Assembly: GCF_019097595.1 (NCBI RefSeq)
Contig: NC_080711.1
Coordinates: 12,126,428 to 12,190,427, forward strand
Source of the DNA: Hemibagrus wyckioides
Lineage: Eukaryota > Chordata > Actinopteri > Siluriformes > Bagridae
DNA: 64,000 nt
Direction: 5' to 3'
Shown here: in pieces, positions 22,901-37,900 of the stretch
Layout of the letters: every line of letters begins with the position of its first letter
How positions within the stretch are numbered: the first letter of the stretch is position 1
Position numbers and translations under genes: made by a program
The notes under the pieces: generated by a model
Told to the model about the DNA's origin: nothing
Databases searched by the model: none
The model's input: only the letters and a program-made list of their open reading frames with translations

Positions 22901-25900
22901 TATATCTTTTTTAGATAATCTGTTTTGTTTTAAAGAACTGCTTTATGCAGGAGACATCGTTAAAAATAGCTTAGAGACCATAGAGAGCGGCTATGATGCT
23001 ATTGTAGGACTGCAACTGCCACTGATGGTTCTGCTCTCAAATCTTCATCCAGGAGCAGTTGATAACTTCAACCAGACAGACCTGATGAAAATTCCTGGTT
23101 ACATAATTGCACTTTTTTTAACCGCAAGTCAAAAGTCACTCTATCTGGTGTGACTCAGATGAGGATGTTCCCTTCAGGGTCTATTTCCTCTCAAGGTTTC
23201 TTCCTAATATCAGTTCAGGACGTTTTTCCTCACCACCGTATGCTTTAGCTTGCTAAATTCATATGTTTAGAAATGTAACATTTATATCTTGAATTTATAT
23301 ATCTGTATATTGAACTGAAATCAATAACCTGCTGGAAGGGAGCTCCGAAGGCATTTTATTCATTGTAAAATAAATCTGTTTATATTTATCATAAGAATAA
23401 ACAATGAAGGGAAAAAAAGTGACATCAGTCTCTCTAAAATACTTAAAGACTATAAGAAGCACAGCGAAGCACTGGCTCTGATCCCAGTCCTCACCTCCTT
23501 ACCTACAGCTCCAGACAAGAAAACAAAGGAAGACAGCTTGGTAAATAGGACAGCGGACGTCAGCAGTGGTGATTAAAGGCTTAGTTACGATCTATTGAGC
23601 CCATATTGACTGAACTGTACAGAGCTGTACACATCTGAACGCTTCTTTCTAATCAACTGCAAACTTACTGAGCCAAAGAAGAAAATAGGTATCAATATAA
23701 AGCTTCCACACTGCACCTAGTTACACAACCTTTCTTCTGAGAGAGAATCCATCCAGTAGAGACGCAGAGTTATTTTCCTGCTAGTTTGTTATTCTGAAAG
23801 CTAGAGCATCTAAAGGTGGAAACAATGCTGAAGCATGTTAAGCTAATATATATTTCTAATGGTCAGATCCCAAGTGCAGTACTCCGAATAAAATGGACCG
23901 ATATGTTTTCTTTGAGGACAGTTTACTTCGAGCTGCCCATTAAAGTATGGCTATAATTCAGAAAGGTCTAAAGTTATAGTGACTCGCACTGCTGGACTCA
24001 GCAGTACTATAGACAAATATGTAAGCATTATTAAAATATTCTGGGTACCTGAGCGCTCTGTTAATATGAACATTTAATTAAGAGAATTATTGTGTGTATG
24101 TATAATGCAACATTTTACATTGCACATGTTCCAGAAAGCAATAAATCAACATTTCCATCGCAATCTCCCCATTCTGCTATTACAGAATCATGACATAAAT
24201 TACAACAGTGTTGAAGTACAATCTGTTTACTAAGCCTCCTGCATGTACACAAGAGTAACAGTAATAAAATGTCTCGGGAGGGGCATCTAACTTCCTCAGG
24301 AAGCAGGATGAGCTGATTAATCCTCATCTCGTAATCAAGACCCTGTCTCCAGTAACATCACATAATATAAATTAAACCTGCACGTCTCGACCCCTCCCGT
24401 GTTCACTGATATGTCACTGCTACAGGTGAGAGCTGGTCATCATCCTTCTCTTTACACAGCACTGAGAGGAAGGACAGGCTGTCACTACGGAATGTTAAAT
24501 ACTGTGTATAAAGAATTGATCCTTTAAATTTTAGGAAAAATATGCATGTGTTCCTTGATTCCTCTTTTTTAAAGATGTACAAGGTCCAGAGTGGTCAGAA
24601 AAGGTCACGTTTGTCTAAGAGATCCCAGGCTTTACAACTCCCCAGAAGATAAAAAAAAAAAGAGAGAAAGAATAACTGTACGGCAAACTGCAGTGTAACT
24701 GCTAGCATGGATGTTTTGCTCCACTCAGTATTAAATGAGGTCATGACACTATGGCAGGGCCAACAGTAAGTGGCAGTAAGTGGTAAGTAAGGCTAAAACA
24801 CAGGAAGCTCCCCTGATGTTCACAGAGCTTACAGCTTCTTATCTGATACACAAACATGACCATCCATGGCGTTTTTCACAGAGCATTACGGGTGACTGGA
24901 GATACACACAAGGGGGTCTGGCTCCGTCCTGCTGTCTGCTGTGAATAATGACTAAGAGCACAGAGGATCATAGAAGAAAAGATTCACTCAGTCAGACTTT
25001 AAGGAGGCTAAAGATACCACCCAGTATATGAGCACACAGGTAACAGCAGGCTTGGGCTTAGAAAGGCAGGGAGATTCCAAAATATTTTTTAAAAATCTGA
25101 ATAAATCCATGTCTGTGCAACTTTATCACACTTAAACAAACTTATGTACATATTGTATGATGTGGGGTGTGATGATACAGGAAAATGATCATTAATAGGT
25201 CTGGAATTACTATTACCACCTCAAAGTTGATTACTTTTCCTTAAGAGCATGCAAGGAATAACAGCATATCTGTTAAGCAATCAAACATAGCGTAAATCTT
25301 GGTTTGTGCATACAAGTGTATAGCTACACATTTCTCCAGCTTTATTTCTGGAGTAAAAAGCACACGACGCCACCCAGTGGACCTTAGTGTAAAAATGCTA
25401 CTGATAAAATGCTATTGGTTTTAATAAATCTATCACCCAGCCCCAAACACAAGAACGATAGTCGAGACACACAAAATTATTAAGGTGTCTCTCAGGCACA
25501 AATCTACTCGCTGTAGTTACAGTCATTTCACTCACACTGTGCTACCAGGTAACTTGCTGCTACCTGGAGGATATAAATATTTTAACAGCATTAATGAGCC
25601 AGGTTTAGCTGCATAACCTATAAACCCTTCAAAATGTGAAGGAGTGGTGAATGAAGAGGTGAAGGAGACTGAAGCTGGCTAGCAATCTTAAGAGCAATCC
25701 AGAATCTGTCCTTTTGCTGTAGGGTGTATGAGACGTTCTTGCAGAATGAGAAAATTCGATTCTGGGCAAGCGCTCTGCAGTAATAGTTCTTTCAAAAGCG
25801 ATCTAAGTGGTAAGAAAACGCACACAGCTCCAGGTCTGTGTTAACGCTGGAATTGTAAAACGTGGAAAAGCTCACATGTATTATCGCTGCTAGAGGGGCT

Positions 25901-28900
25901 TGAATAGATAGAAAATCTATTCATATAATGGGAAAAAAAATATCGGTTCAAATAAATGATGAACAGCATAAACATACAGAAGGAAATGAAACTGTGTTGT
26001 ACTAGGGGTCATTCACTTCTGTGTTCACTGAATTTATTTTCTGACACTGTAAATGTTCTCGGAATAATTTTAGGAAGAGCAATGAAACAATTAAGCTATT
26101 TTAATGAAACTGTGATCTGTAATTAAGTATTTATTTGGCAAGGACCATTTCCCCCCCACAAGGGTATAACAACCCCACTGTGGGACTTTTTAATTCACAT
26201 AATTAGCAGCTACGTATGCATGAATGTAATAAAGCCCATGGTAATTAGCCATCTCATCTCAAATTGATCTTTATGTACATCCGAACAGATGCATAAACAT
26301 TTTGTTACTAGGCAACGCTGCATGAAGTCTGCTCTTGGACTCTCGGATCTGGTTAAAGTGTTGTCTGAACCCTCAGAGTTATGACAGCTACTTTATTCCT
26401 CCCCGGTTCTCGTTCCCCTAGAGGTCTAAAGCTAGGCGATCCATCCCGGGAAGCAGCACAGGCCGTGTCAGTGGTGCTGTTGAGAAATGAAGCACTATTG
26501 CAGCAGCCATTTTGAATCATTAGCCAGCATGGCACTGAGGGCTGCCGTTGTGACATGCTGAATCAATCATGGGCAGAGGCCAAGCAGGGAGACGCAACCA
26601 GAAGTGGAGGAAGAATAAACCAAAAGTGTGTAGCAAATTAACATCGCCTCTGATTATTTGACTCGGATGTACAAGTGCTCATGTGGGAGTCGTGATTCAT
26701 CACTGTTGTGCTTTACTATATGGACAAAACATTTGTGGACACTTGACCAATCACACCCATGTGTTTACTGAACATCCCGTTCAAGATTTATTTTTCCTTT
26801 ACTGTTATGATAACCTCCACTTTTCTGGTAAGGCTTTCAACTAGATTTTGAAGTGTAGCTGTGGGAATGTGTGCATTCAGCCACAAGAGCATTAGCAAGA
26901 TAAGGCACTGATGTTGGCGAGGAGGCCTACAAGTTCGTCTCAGGTGTTCAGTGAGGTTGAGGTGAGGACTGTGTGTAGGCCACTTGAGTTCTTTCACAAG
27001 TGTTTTCATAGACCTCACACTGTTTATAGGGACAGTGTCATGCTGTAAAAGGTTTGGTCTCTCTTAGGTCCAGTAAAGGGAAATTGTAATGCTACAGCAT
27101 ACAAAGACAATCTATGCAATCATGTGCTTCCAATTTTGTGGCAACAGTTTGGGGGAAGACACACATATGGATGTGATGGTCATGTATCCATATATACATC
27201 ACAACTTTCTAATCCTCTCAATGCTCATACACAAAAAGGTAGGGAGGGGAAAAAAACATCCACACATACATGCACACACACACACACACACACACCTACT
27301 TTAACAGGTTGTCTATAGATAAGTGGGGCAACATGATGAGAATGTATGGACTATTCATTTCCAATTTTCAAATGTATTCTGAAGACCATTATAGGGTAAT
27401 GTATTTTTAGTGTACTTCATGAGTAAATTAACCTTTGTCTCTTTGTGAGAACTTACCGATCCATCTCATTAGTGAGGTGAGGATCTGAAGGTATTTGGTC
27501 TTCTGTGCATTGAAGAATGTGAAAGGTCCCAGCAGTAGTGTGAAGACTGCCTGTAACAAGAGAAAGAACACCACACAAATACAGTCAGGTTACATCCTTG
27601 TTATTCTGTTCATAAATTCATACAAGATACATAATACAACTCTTCAGTTTTAGATATCTGTGCCATAACTATACGACTGAACATAACTAAAAATGACCAA
27701 AAAAACGATAGATAGGAAAGATGTTTTCAATCTGTTGTCTATTCCACTGCATCGAATTAAACTGATGCATCGAATTAAACTTCAGTGACACAGTTTAACA
27801 GTCAATCCCACTTGGAACAGAAAAAGCTATACATGTTTATGTAAAGTGTTCACATACTCATCATTTAGGACCACAAAAACAGACAAAACACAAGAACATA
27901 CTAAAGACTTTATGATTTTATCATATCAGACAAACATGACCACCACATGTCCTTGTTCTTCAATCACTTCACTGGTCAGAGAAGGTCTATTACTGCCGTG
28001 ATGTTCAACACAAAAGAGAGCTGGTCAGTTGCTCAATAAACGGGAAAAGAGCTGGACAATAGGATGATGTAATCAGATGTGGGTGACCGCAAACTGAAAC
28101 AGGCTACAATTATTCAAAATTAGAATTAGTGTCATTTACTTAGGAGCTTAACAAAAGTACTCTGAATTACAAAGCTAGTGACTGACGATATAATCAATTA
28201 TTGGAATTTTTACCAAATTATATTTCTTGCATTCCTTTTCCAAACATTAAATGGAACTATAGTGGCACAGGCTGAAAAAGGTCAGTCCAGACTTCTCAAT
28301 CATCAACCACAAGCTAACTGAGATATAAATAATCAGTCCTGGGTCTGAGCAGGAATCTCAGTCCAAGAGCCAATCCTTATACCCAATATACCCAAACCAC
28401 CTCTCAACAGTTCCACACAGAGGCTCTCTGAGATTACAAAACTCAACGCATCATGGAGTGAAAGCCCAGTTATGCCAAGGCTTCATTTCCGATCTTGTTC
28501 TTTTAATCACTACCCACAATCTGTGACCACAGATGAGGATCGAGGAGCAAACTTAAATCTTTTTAAAATACAAAATATATATTTTTTAAATATCAGCTTT
28601 AAATTTGTGAGTCTAATTCAGCACTATATGTGCTCCACTACTCTAACACCAATTTGATGTTGCATTATCTAACTTGTCACATATGCTGCATTTTCCAATT
28701 CAAGGGCCTGCCAGAATACTCCGGAAACATGAACCGTTTCAAAACCTACTGGGAGGGAGGATGGAGGGACAGAGAGAAAGAGATAAAGAGAGATGAGCTG
28801 GACTGTTCGTGAGGCGTGACACTGGCTCTCATGGCATAACACCTGTGCTGGGTTAGGACAGGAAGTAGGGCTGGCATGGAGAACGCAGAGGGGTCAAGAA

Positions 28901-31900
28901 CGAGGGAGGGAGGGAGAGAGAGAATGAAAGAGGGGAGATATATAACAGTAAGTCTTCCTTATTTTATTTCGTGAGACAGTAGCATTCTGTCAATCCAACC
29001 ATGTGAGGATTAAAGCTTGAGAAAGACTGACTTCAGCTTTTTAACCTGCAGATCAGATTTAATGCATTTAATGCATTTATTCCTTCTAGGCCATTCCAAT
29101 AAACTCTTCATTACACGCTCCATCCTGTGCCGCTGCACGCACAGTCTGTATATGTTTCCTTTTAGTGAAAATGCTTATGTTTCAGACTATATTTGAATAC
29201 AGCCGTAGTTAAAAGCAACGCTTGCATATCCCCCCTTCTCTTCAATGAACCAGAAGATTACTACACTCCTGTAGAGCTGTGCTATGGATGGATATGAGCA
29301 TTTCCTTTTTTATGATAATGACTCTGCTAAACATCGGCCATTTTATGCCTCAATATCAGAGAACAGTTCTTATATGGCTGAGGCCATTGCGGTTGTGCTG
29401 CTGAATGGGATGCATTAAGAGGCAAGAGAGAGAAGAGAAACTGCAAAGGTCACCAGAGTAGTAAGGAACCTGACATTGACTCCTTACTGAACTTCTCCAG
29501 ACAAGTTTCAATTAAAATCAAACCACTTAAAGTAAAAACCAAAAAAAGGGTGTATTCACTTTCAAAAGAAACAGAAGCATCAGACTTAATCAGATCTGTG
29601 CTACACAAGTCTAGGAGAACAACAAAAGCAGGTTGACATGACCATGATCTCCTCTACTCAGCCAGCATGGCATGACCTAGAAACTGCTTCACTGACTACA
29701 ACCTCACACACATCCTCGTGTGATGATAGCACTGTCTTGTGAGCACCAAAAGTTCAGTATTTACATGTGACCCTCCTCCACCAGACGGCCTGTTCCTAAT
29801 GAGATCCCAAACCGCTACAAGGTCTGAAGCACCAGACCACTTCCATCTCGACATGCAGAAAACACTAAAAATAGCATATGAGATGATAGAAATTCTATGT
29901 TGCGATGCTCTCAGGATGGCTCTTTGACTTCATGTTTAATATCTGTATTTGTCTATGGGCAACAAGCTGAACGGTAAATGGGTGTTAGATAGCAACAGTA
30001 GCTAAGGACACATTTATTTTCATGTGTCAGATGTTTTTATGCTGTGTTCAAGCATTGTAAATTAAAACGAGCAAAACTGTAAAAGGGTTTGGTACATCAG
30101 CTTAATAAAATTATTAACTCTGCAGATTCAATTTGACAATCTGCTTATAGTGTTTCCATGACACAGGTAATACCTGGACTGCATAATACAATCATTCTGC
30201 TTTAAATGAATGCACTAATCCAATTTTGTTGGATTGTTACACCACTACTAAACATTATTTACAGGATATGACACGTGGAACATGTATCAGGTGTGATCTG
30301 TTTCAGGTGATGTGATGACATGGGTTAACAGGGCCATACAGTGAAGAAAAGCTTATGGTGCCTAATTACTCCACAATATTCTTTTTTTTGCGTGATATGT
30401 TAGCATGTCCAATAACTAACTAACTAACAATCCAAGTAACTAATGTGTGTAAATTCATCACAGCTCTGGCACAAATCACACAAACCCGAATTTATTTGAT
30501 TTATTAACAAATTACATCCATCATTAAAGAGGTATCCTGCGAAGTAATAATGAGTCTGTACCAGAAACAGAGCAGGAATACATTTTTGAACAGGATTTGC
30601 CAGTGGTGTTTTGAAGCACCTCCAGACTTGGCTTAGGACAGTGTGGGCTCTGCCAATAGGTCCAGTTAAAAAGAAATTGTTGCAGAGAGGCTGACCCTGG
30701 CCCGCTGGTCTATATCAAGAATAAAGCCATGCCAGATATTTTAAAATGCAACCTGTGAACCTATATTGATTGGAGCAGATATTATATCAGTACAGCTTGT
30801 GGGGAGGTGTGAACTTGGAGCTTGCAGCTGTGAGAGATGTGCTCTAGCAAGGAAGAAATATCTAGGTTTCAGGACTATACAGAAATGTTTAGCAGTAGGT
30901 AAAGACATGAGAAACCTACAGACACTAAGAGACCATAAATGAAGGCTGCTGAAAGTTTCTGTCCATGTAGAGCATGAGGTGTAAGGTCTTAATCCATCCA
31001 CCAAAAACCAGAGAAATGGGGATTACATGAGTGGGTGCAATCTACTCAATCCCACAATCCTACATCTTATAGCAAGGTTATAGCTTTGCTGAGAACAGCC
31101 ATGAAACATGTTTCCCAAGGCAAAGAAAGAAAAGCTGTGAAGATAAATAATAGATTCTCACACATAAAACCAACGCTGACTCTTAGAAATGTAAGGGTGA
31201 AGTTTAGCCACAGTATAGACTACTTGCAGAGTAAAGCAAGAGCAAAGTGCTTGCTTGTTTTATTTTTCTGGCCAAACAGCTGATGCTTCCACATGGGCAC
31301 ACAGCCCAAAAAGATATTTAACCCTCCCAGTACGTGGCAAGTAATGACCATGTAGCCAGTGCAGATTTGACTGAGCAGGCCAGTAACTGCATGTGGTCTT
31401 GCTAATAACAGCCAGCATTGTGTGAGGGCATAGGGCGACAAGCCTGCAGAACCTAGTGAAGACTGAAGTGTTCTGTAACTGTCATTATCAGTAATTAATT
31501 GATTCAGCATCACTCCAAAGAAGTCAAGACAGTAAAGAGGGCTCTTATTTATAAAGCTGTGTATTCTAATCACCTAAGAAATTGCTGGTGATTTGGACCC
31601 ATAGGGTGGATAAATCAATACCCCAGGACATAACGATATCATGTCCAGTCTATTTAAGTTGCCAACCAGGCTCAGTTTTCACAAAAATTATTTTTTACTT
31701 TTGGTTTGCAATGTACACTATATTGCCAAACGTTTTGGGACATCTGCCTTTACATGCACATGAATGTAATAGGGAGTTGGCCCGCCCTTTGCAGCTATAA
31801 CAGCTTCAATTCTTCTGGGAAGGCTTTCCACAAGGTGTGTTTGTGGGAATTTTTGACCATTCTTCCAGAAATGCATTTGTGAGGTCAGGCACTGACGTTG

Positions 31901-34900
31901 GACGAGAAGGCCTGGCTCACAGTCTCCACTCTAATTCATCCCTAAGGTGTTCCATCATGTTGAGGTCAGGACTCTGTGAAGTTACTCCACACCAAACTCA
32001 CTCATCAATGTCTTTATGGACCTTGCTTCGTGCACTGGTGTACAGTCACGTTGGAACAGGAAGCACCCATCCCCAAACTGTTCCCACAAAGTTGGGAGCA
32101 TGAAATTGTCCAAAATGTCTTATGCTGAAGCATTAAGAGTCCCTTTCACTGGATCTAAAGGGCCAAGCCCAACCCCTGAATTCAATGATTTGGAGTGGTG
32201 TCCCAAACTTTTGGCAATATAGTGTAGCAATTACATATTTGTATTGAGGGCTCTGCAATAACATTCTACATTATATTACTACTATGAGTTGTCACTTATA
32301 CGGCACATAAATATGGCAAATGACTACAAACAAGTATGACAAAAAAGCATAAACAGAATCATACAATTAGTAACAAATCATGTAAACACCCATAACACCC
32401 CCCAAAAAGAGGATTATTACAAGAGAAGAGTTCAAATCTGAGGGAAAAACTGTTTTGTTGCTTAGATTGGGGGTGGGGGTGGGGTTGGTTGGGCATCACC
32501 ATGAAAGCCAAGTGAGTCTTAAGCATCATTACCTTCCTGAACACTGTTCATATCAGCAAGGACAATTAAGAAAGCTAATTTAACAAACACACAGATGCAA
32601 TAAAAAAAAAACAAATAAGAGTCCAACACCTGGTTAGAAATAAAAGTACGCAAAAACACAGATGTTTAGTTTGTTTGCCATTTTTAATGACTTCACAATG
32701 AAAACAAACAAAATCCTAAACAAAGAAGGTAGTCGAGGTAGTTGTTTTAATCATAAAACTCTACCGTTTGTCCTCTCTGATTTCTGATCAACAATCGAAA
32801 GAAAACTGAAATGCTGGCAAGTGCACATAGAAATCACGAAAACTATCCAACCTAGAGCACACATACCCAATGCTTACGAATTATAAGACACTTATTTTCT
32901 CTCTTTGGTCTGAATATCCAGATCATCTCATTTCTGCAGCTATCGGCTCAGTTCACGTCCATGTGTGAGTCATGCAGAGGCACGGATGAGTAAAAAAAGA
33001 AATATATGCCTCGGTTCTGAAAGCTGTAGGCTCTCATTTAGCAGAATTACCAGCCAGGGTCTTTAATCCCAGTCCCAGATCTGGTCTACTGAGTGTGGAT
33101 ACGGGTTAATATAAACATCAAACACATGACTTTTTGATTGGAAATCAGAAACAGGAAGGAGGCGTGAGAAAGGCCAGACATCAGACAGCTCACTGGCCTT
33201 GTCAGCGTAGGCACTGTTAGACAAGTTAAATCTGACAGGAAGTTCATCTGAATGCTGAGCTCGACTCGTATGGACCGTGCATTCTCGCTGGACCCTGAGG
33301 CATTAGCAGGCAGTGCAGCACAAATCACTGAGAAAGACAAAGTGCACTTTTGATTTTCATTGCCCTAAGAATTGCAGCGGTCATTCCCAGAGGTAATAGG
33401 AAACACACTGAGATTTTATTTTAAAAAATGTTTGTTTTTAAAACAACATTAAACAGAATCTTATTAGCTGGAGTTAGCCACATTATGGTTGATCTCTATT
33501 CGGACCGATTGCAGAAAGTGAGAGGACGATTAGAGGCTCAATGTAGTTATTATGAGTGATATGAACAAAGGATGTTTACATCTCATAGCCTGCACCACAA
33601 AACTACAAAAAAAGCCTACTACAACCAACTAAAAAAGCACTGTCTGTTATATGTGTAACACATTTATATGAAGAGATGTTATAGTGGATGAGACTATATC
33701 AGCATCAAATCACTACCAGATCAGAAGAATAAGATGATGATAAAGAAGAGGAGACAAGGAGTAGAAGATGGACAAGAAGATGGAGTAGCTGATGGAGATG
33801 AAGAAGCAGGGCTTGAACTTGGTAGTAACCAAAAACCACTGAATCACCAATATGTGCATTATAGCTCCAGGCATACACTCCATCTTCAAAAAAATTAGAC
33901 CATATTTATACACTACATTCTCTGGAACTATCTATATATGTGTCATTTAGTTAGAAGCTTTAGAATTTGTATGCTACAAAAACTGCAAAAATACAAAATA
34001 CTGGAAAAAAAAAAAAAAAGTAAAGAAGTCCAGTGAATTAGAAATAATACTCTAGAGATTCATTTGCTTGTATAATGGCTGCTGTACTTGTCTACATAAA
34101 ACCCAATTCACAGACAATATAAGTTTTAATCTAGGTTTACTCTGTTAAACTATTATTAATTCACAATGTGATGGTCGAGTGGAAACTGGTGGGAAATTTC
34201 TACACGTGTCATTTTTGACAGCACAAATATGTCAAACATCATCACTCTCCTATTTTTGGTATGAAAAGTAGCCTGAATGCAGTGCGTCAAACAGAAGCCG
34301 GCAGCCAGTCAGTGGAGAACGAGTGTGAGAAAGTAAACAAACTGAACAGAGGAATGTGAGAGAATCAGATATTATAGTATGAGAGGAAAATGGATTCGGG
34401 AGCGACGGAATTTCAGCTCTTTCTTGCTGAACGGTTAAAGCATTTATTTGTTGTCTAATCTGTCAGGGAAGCTAGCGGATGATGCATGACTCTCAGTGAT
34501 AGATGATGGTGAATACTAGATGATATTCATTGCTCTGTGTTTGGACTTGTAGCTAACACTATCTGTTTTTTTTTTTTACTTGCTGGAGGTGAAGATTAGA
34601 GAGATCAAAACACTGTAATCGCTGCAGTGTCTCTGATTTAGATAAATGTAAAGGGCATTGTGCATATTCCGATACTAAACAGTACGTCAAGACACCACCT
34701 GCAGACTTTTCAGTGTGTGCTTTGCTGATTGAGACGTAGCCTTGAACGGGCACTGACTGGGTGTTTGCAGCTGTGAAATTATTCTGCATAGCGAATAAAA
34801 GCAAGCAGCACAACCCTTGCTATGAAATATGCATCTGCAACACTACGGTGTACAAAAGCAGACGTCCAGCAGCTTTCAAAATTATACTCCTGTGAAGGTT

Positions 34901-37900
34901 AAACCAGAGCGTTTCATCAGAACAGAGTCAAATACTCTAAATACCTATTAATATCCTGAAGAAAAAAAATTCTACAGAAAACGGACGATTTTCTGAAAGT
35001 TTTGACTGTTGATTAGTAACAGCACCACAGAGACAGCTCTATCTCAGCTCCATTTCAGCTAAAATCGACTGAGGAGCGCTTTCCTGCAATAATAGTCTCA
35101 TTTACTCCATTATAACTGTTGAGCACATCAAACTAAAGGATTATTATATGTGTATAATTACTGTAATATTCTCTGAAGAAATTAGAGGTCTGTTGTTTAT
35201 GCTGAGGCTGTATCAGACATTTATGCAGCACTTAGTTCCGGTTCACTAGTTTGATTGGACGAGCGCCGTTTGTGTTACCCACCTGCCTCGTCATGGCCGT
35301 GCTCATATTCGGCACAACGGCGCTCTAATAACTCCATCCAAATATTAGAATATGGAAATGTATATCTATACAGTTACATTTATAAATATGAGTTCAGAAA
35401 CATTTACCAGTAGCCATTGTGTGACGTCCATTGTGTTATTTTAGGCGATAAACATTTCCAGCATAGGCAGCCGGGAAAACACACGTCTCTGGCTTAAGAA
35501 CAGAAAGTCTATGGGGTGGAGTTTGACCTGATCCAGCTCCTCCTACCTGGACGGAGCCGGGAAGAGCCGAGCCAAAAGCGCGGAGAGTGTTTCAGGCTGG
35601 AGAAGTGTGACTAATGTGTTGGGTTTCTACAGTGAGGACTAAAAAAGCACCTTACAAATGCTCTACATAGAATGTCATTATTATTATTACTATTATAAAG
35701 CATGCTGTGGGTGCATTATACTAAGAAGATGTGAATTCTTTCGTTAATGTTAATGTTCTTGGAAAGAAATGATGAGTTTTTTGGAGCTTAATGGGTCATA
35801 TGAGGCCCTCTCACAACGATGTGATTCACAGGAGTGTTTTCCTAGTGCAGATATCAACCTGTAGCACAGACAAATGAGAAAATTGTGGTGCAGCAGTGAC
35901 AGTAAAACCCAGCGGGTCAGCTTGGACGGAGTGACTCATGCACTGCTGGACATTTGAGTCAGCTGCAGCTCACACGGATGCCTCATATACATGAGTCTCT
36001 ATTTATAATTGCGGCAGGGCCGATAAATCTGTGCGGAAAGCGCTCGCTGAGGTGCAAAGGGTGAGGACTTCATTAGACTGCTGTTCACGGGTCAGCGGCT
36101 CTCCATTAAAGAGCCCCTATAAAGAACAGGTTTTCATGAGGAAAACATCCTTCTATTAAGAGTAATATAATGCATGATGAAAGCATCGGTGACTCGGCTA
36201 TAAATCACGGGTGTATTATTGTACTTTCTAAATCAGGAATGGCCGTTAAAGAGCTGTGACTTTATCTTCGTAGTTTCACCTCGTGTTCGCTGAGGCACTT
36301 GTCTGAAAGTCATGTAATTCGCTGTCAGCGAAAGCACCAGCAACACCTTAATGCTTCATCAACTTGAATAAAACCAAAGAGGTGGAAAAAAAGACAGAGA
36401 GGAAAAACATCTTGCAATAAAATTTACTGAAGCGGTTTGGCAAACAGGCAAAGCGCGTCCCGTCGCACTGCCTTAATATCCACTTTGCCTCGATTATAGA
36501 CTATAACTCTAACCTCACACTAATGTCTTGTTAACTTAGCTAAAAACCTAAGCGTTTTGAATAAAAAAGCGGTTTAAATATTTATTCAGTTAAAATTAGG
36601 TAGCATGTCAAGATTTTTATGACCCTGTAGTTAGAGGGAAAAAATAAAAAATTCCTATCCCTTTTACACTGAAGAAGAAAGAGCAGCCTCTGAATTTAAA
36701 CATTATACTTAAAATCTGTCACAGACAATTACAGTGTCGATTCAGCAGCATTTGCACTCGGGCAACACAACGCCACTATTCCTCCTTGTTTGCTGTAACT
36801 AATGACTGTAGACATCGTAGCACGTGACCTGCTGAAAAAAGGGGGTGAAAAAAGATGTGAACCACCCAAACACCCACTTACAATAGCCAGAGAAGAACCT
36901 GTGCGGAACAAATGATGGTTATAATAATGTACTAAATATTAAACTTAATAGCAATTCTAAAAAAAAAATCTATATGTAAATATACACCGACCAGGCATAA
37001 CATTATGGCCACCTGCCTAATATCGTGTTGTCCCCCCTTTTGCGGCTAAAACAGCCCTGACCCATCATGCGCTGTGTATTCTGACACCTTTCTATCAGAA
37101 CCAGCATTAACTTCTTCAGCAATTTGAGCAACAGTAGCTTGTCTGTTGGATCGGATCACACGGACCAGCCTTCACTCCCCTCAATTAGCACTGGCCATCC
37201 ATGATCCTGTTACCGGTTCACCACTGTTCCTTCCTTAGGCCACTTTTGATAGATACTGACCACTGCAGTGCAGTTTTGGAGATGCTCTGATCCAGTCGTC
37301 TAGCCATCACAATTTGGCCCTTGTCAAACTCGCTCAAATCCTTACGCTTGCCCATTTTTCCTGCTTCTAATGCATCAACATTGAGGATAAAATGTTCACT
37401 TGCTGCCTAATATATCCCACCCACTAACAGGTGCCATGATGAGGAGATAATCAGTGTTATTCTATCAGTGCTCATAATGTTATGCCTGATCAGTGTATCA
37501 CATGAATGAATGGGGTGAGTGATTCATAGCATCACACACTGTCTCTCACTGAAAACTTCAAGGTTTTCACCCAGTCATCACACCAGCATGCAGCTGATGA
37601 TTTTTTATAACAGCATGTCCCACTGTGATCTGCTAAACATTATTTCTTGGAAATTTTAGTGATTTGGATCACTTATAATCAATAAATAAATAAATCCTGT
37701 GATTCCGAATTCATCAATGATTCTGACACCTCAAAGACCAATAACAACCCGGCTGGATTGTTCATTTTATTAATTAATCTGTAAAAAGAAAATCATTTAA
37801 TTCAGACTTATTAGACCAAATTATGGGGAGCCGACAATTCTTGCTACCGTTGACCGCCACCATTTTAAAGGTTTTGTTCTTGGGTTGGTTTTTATCTTTG

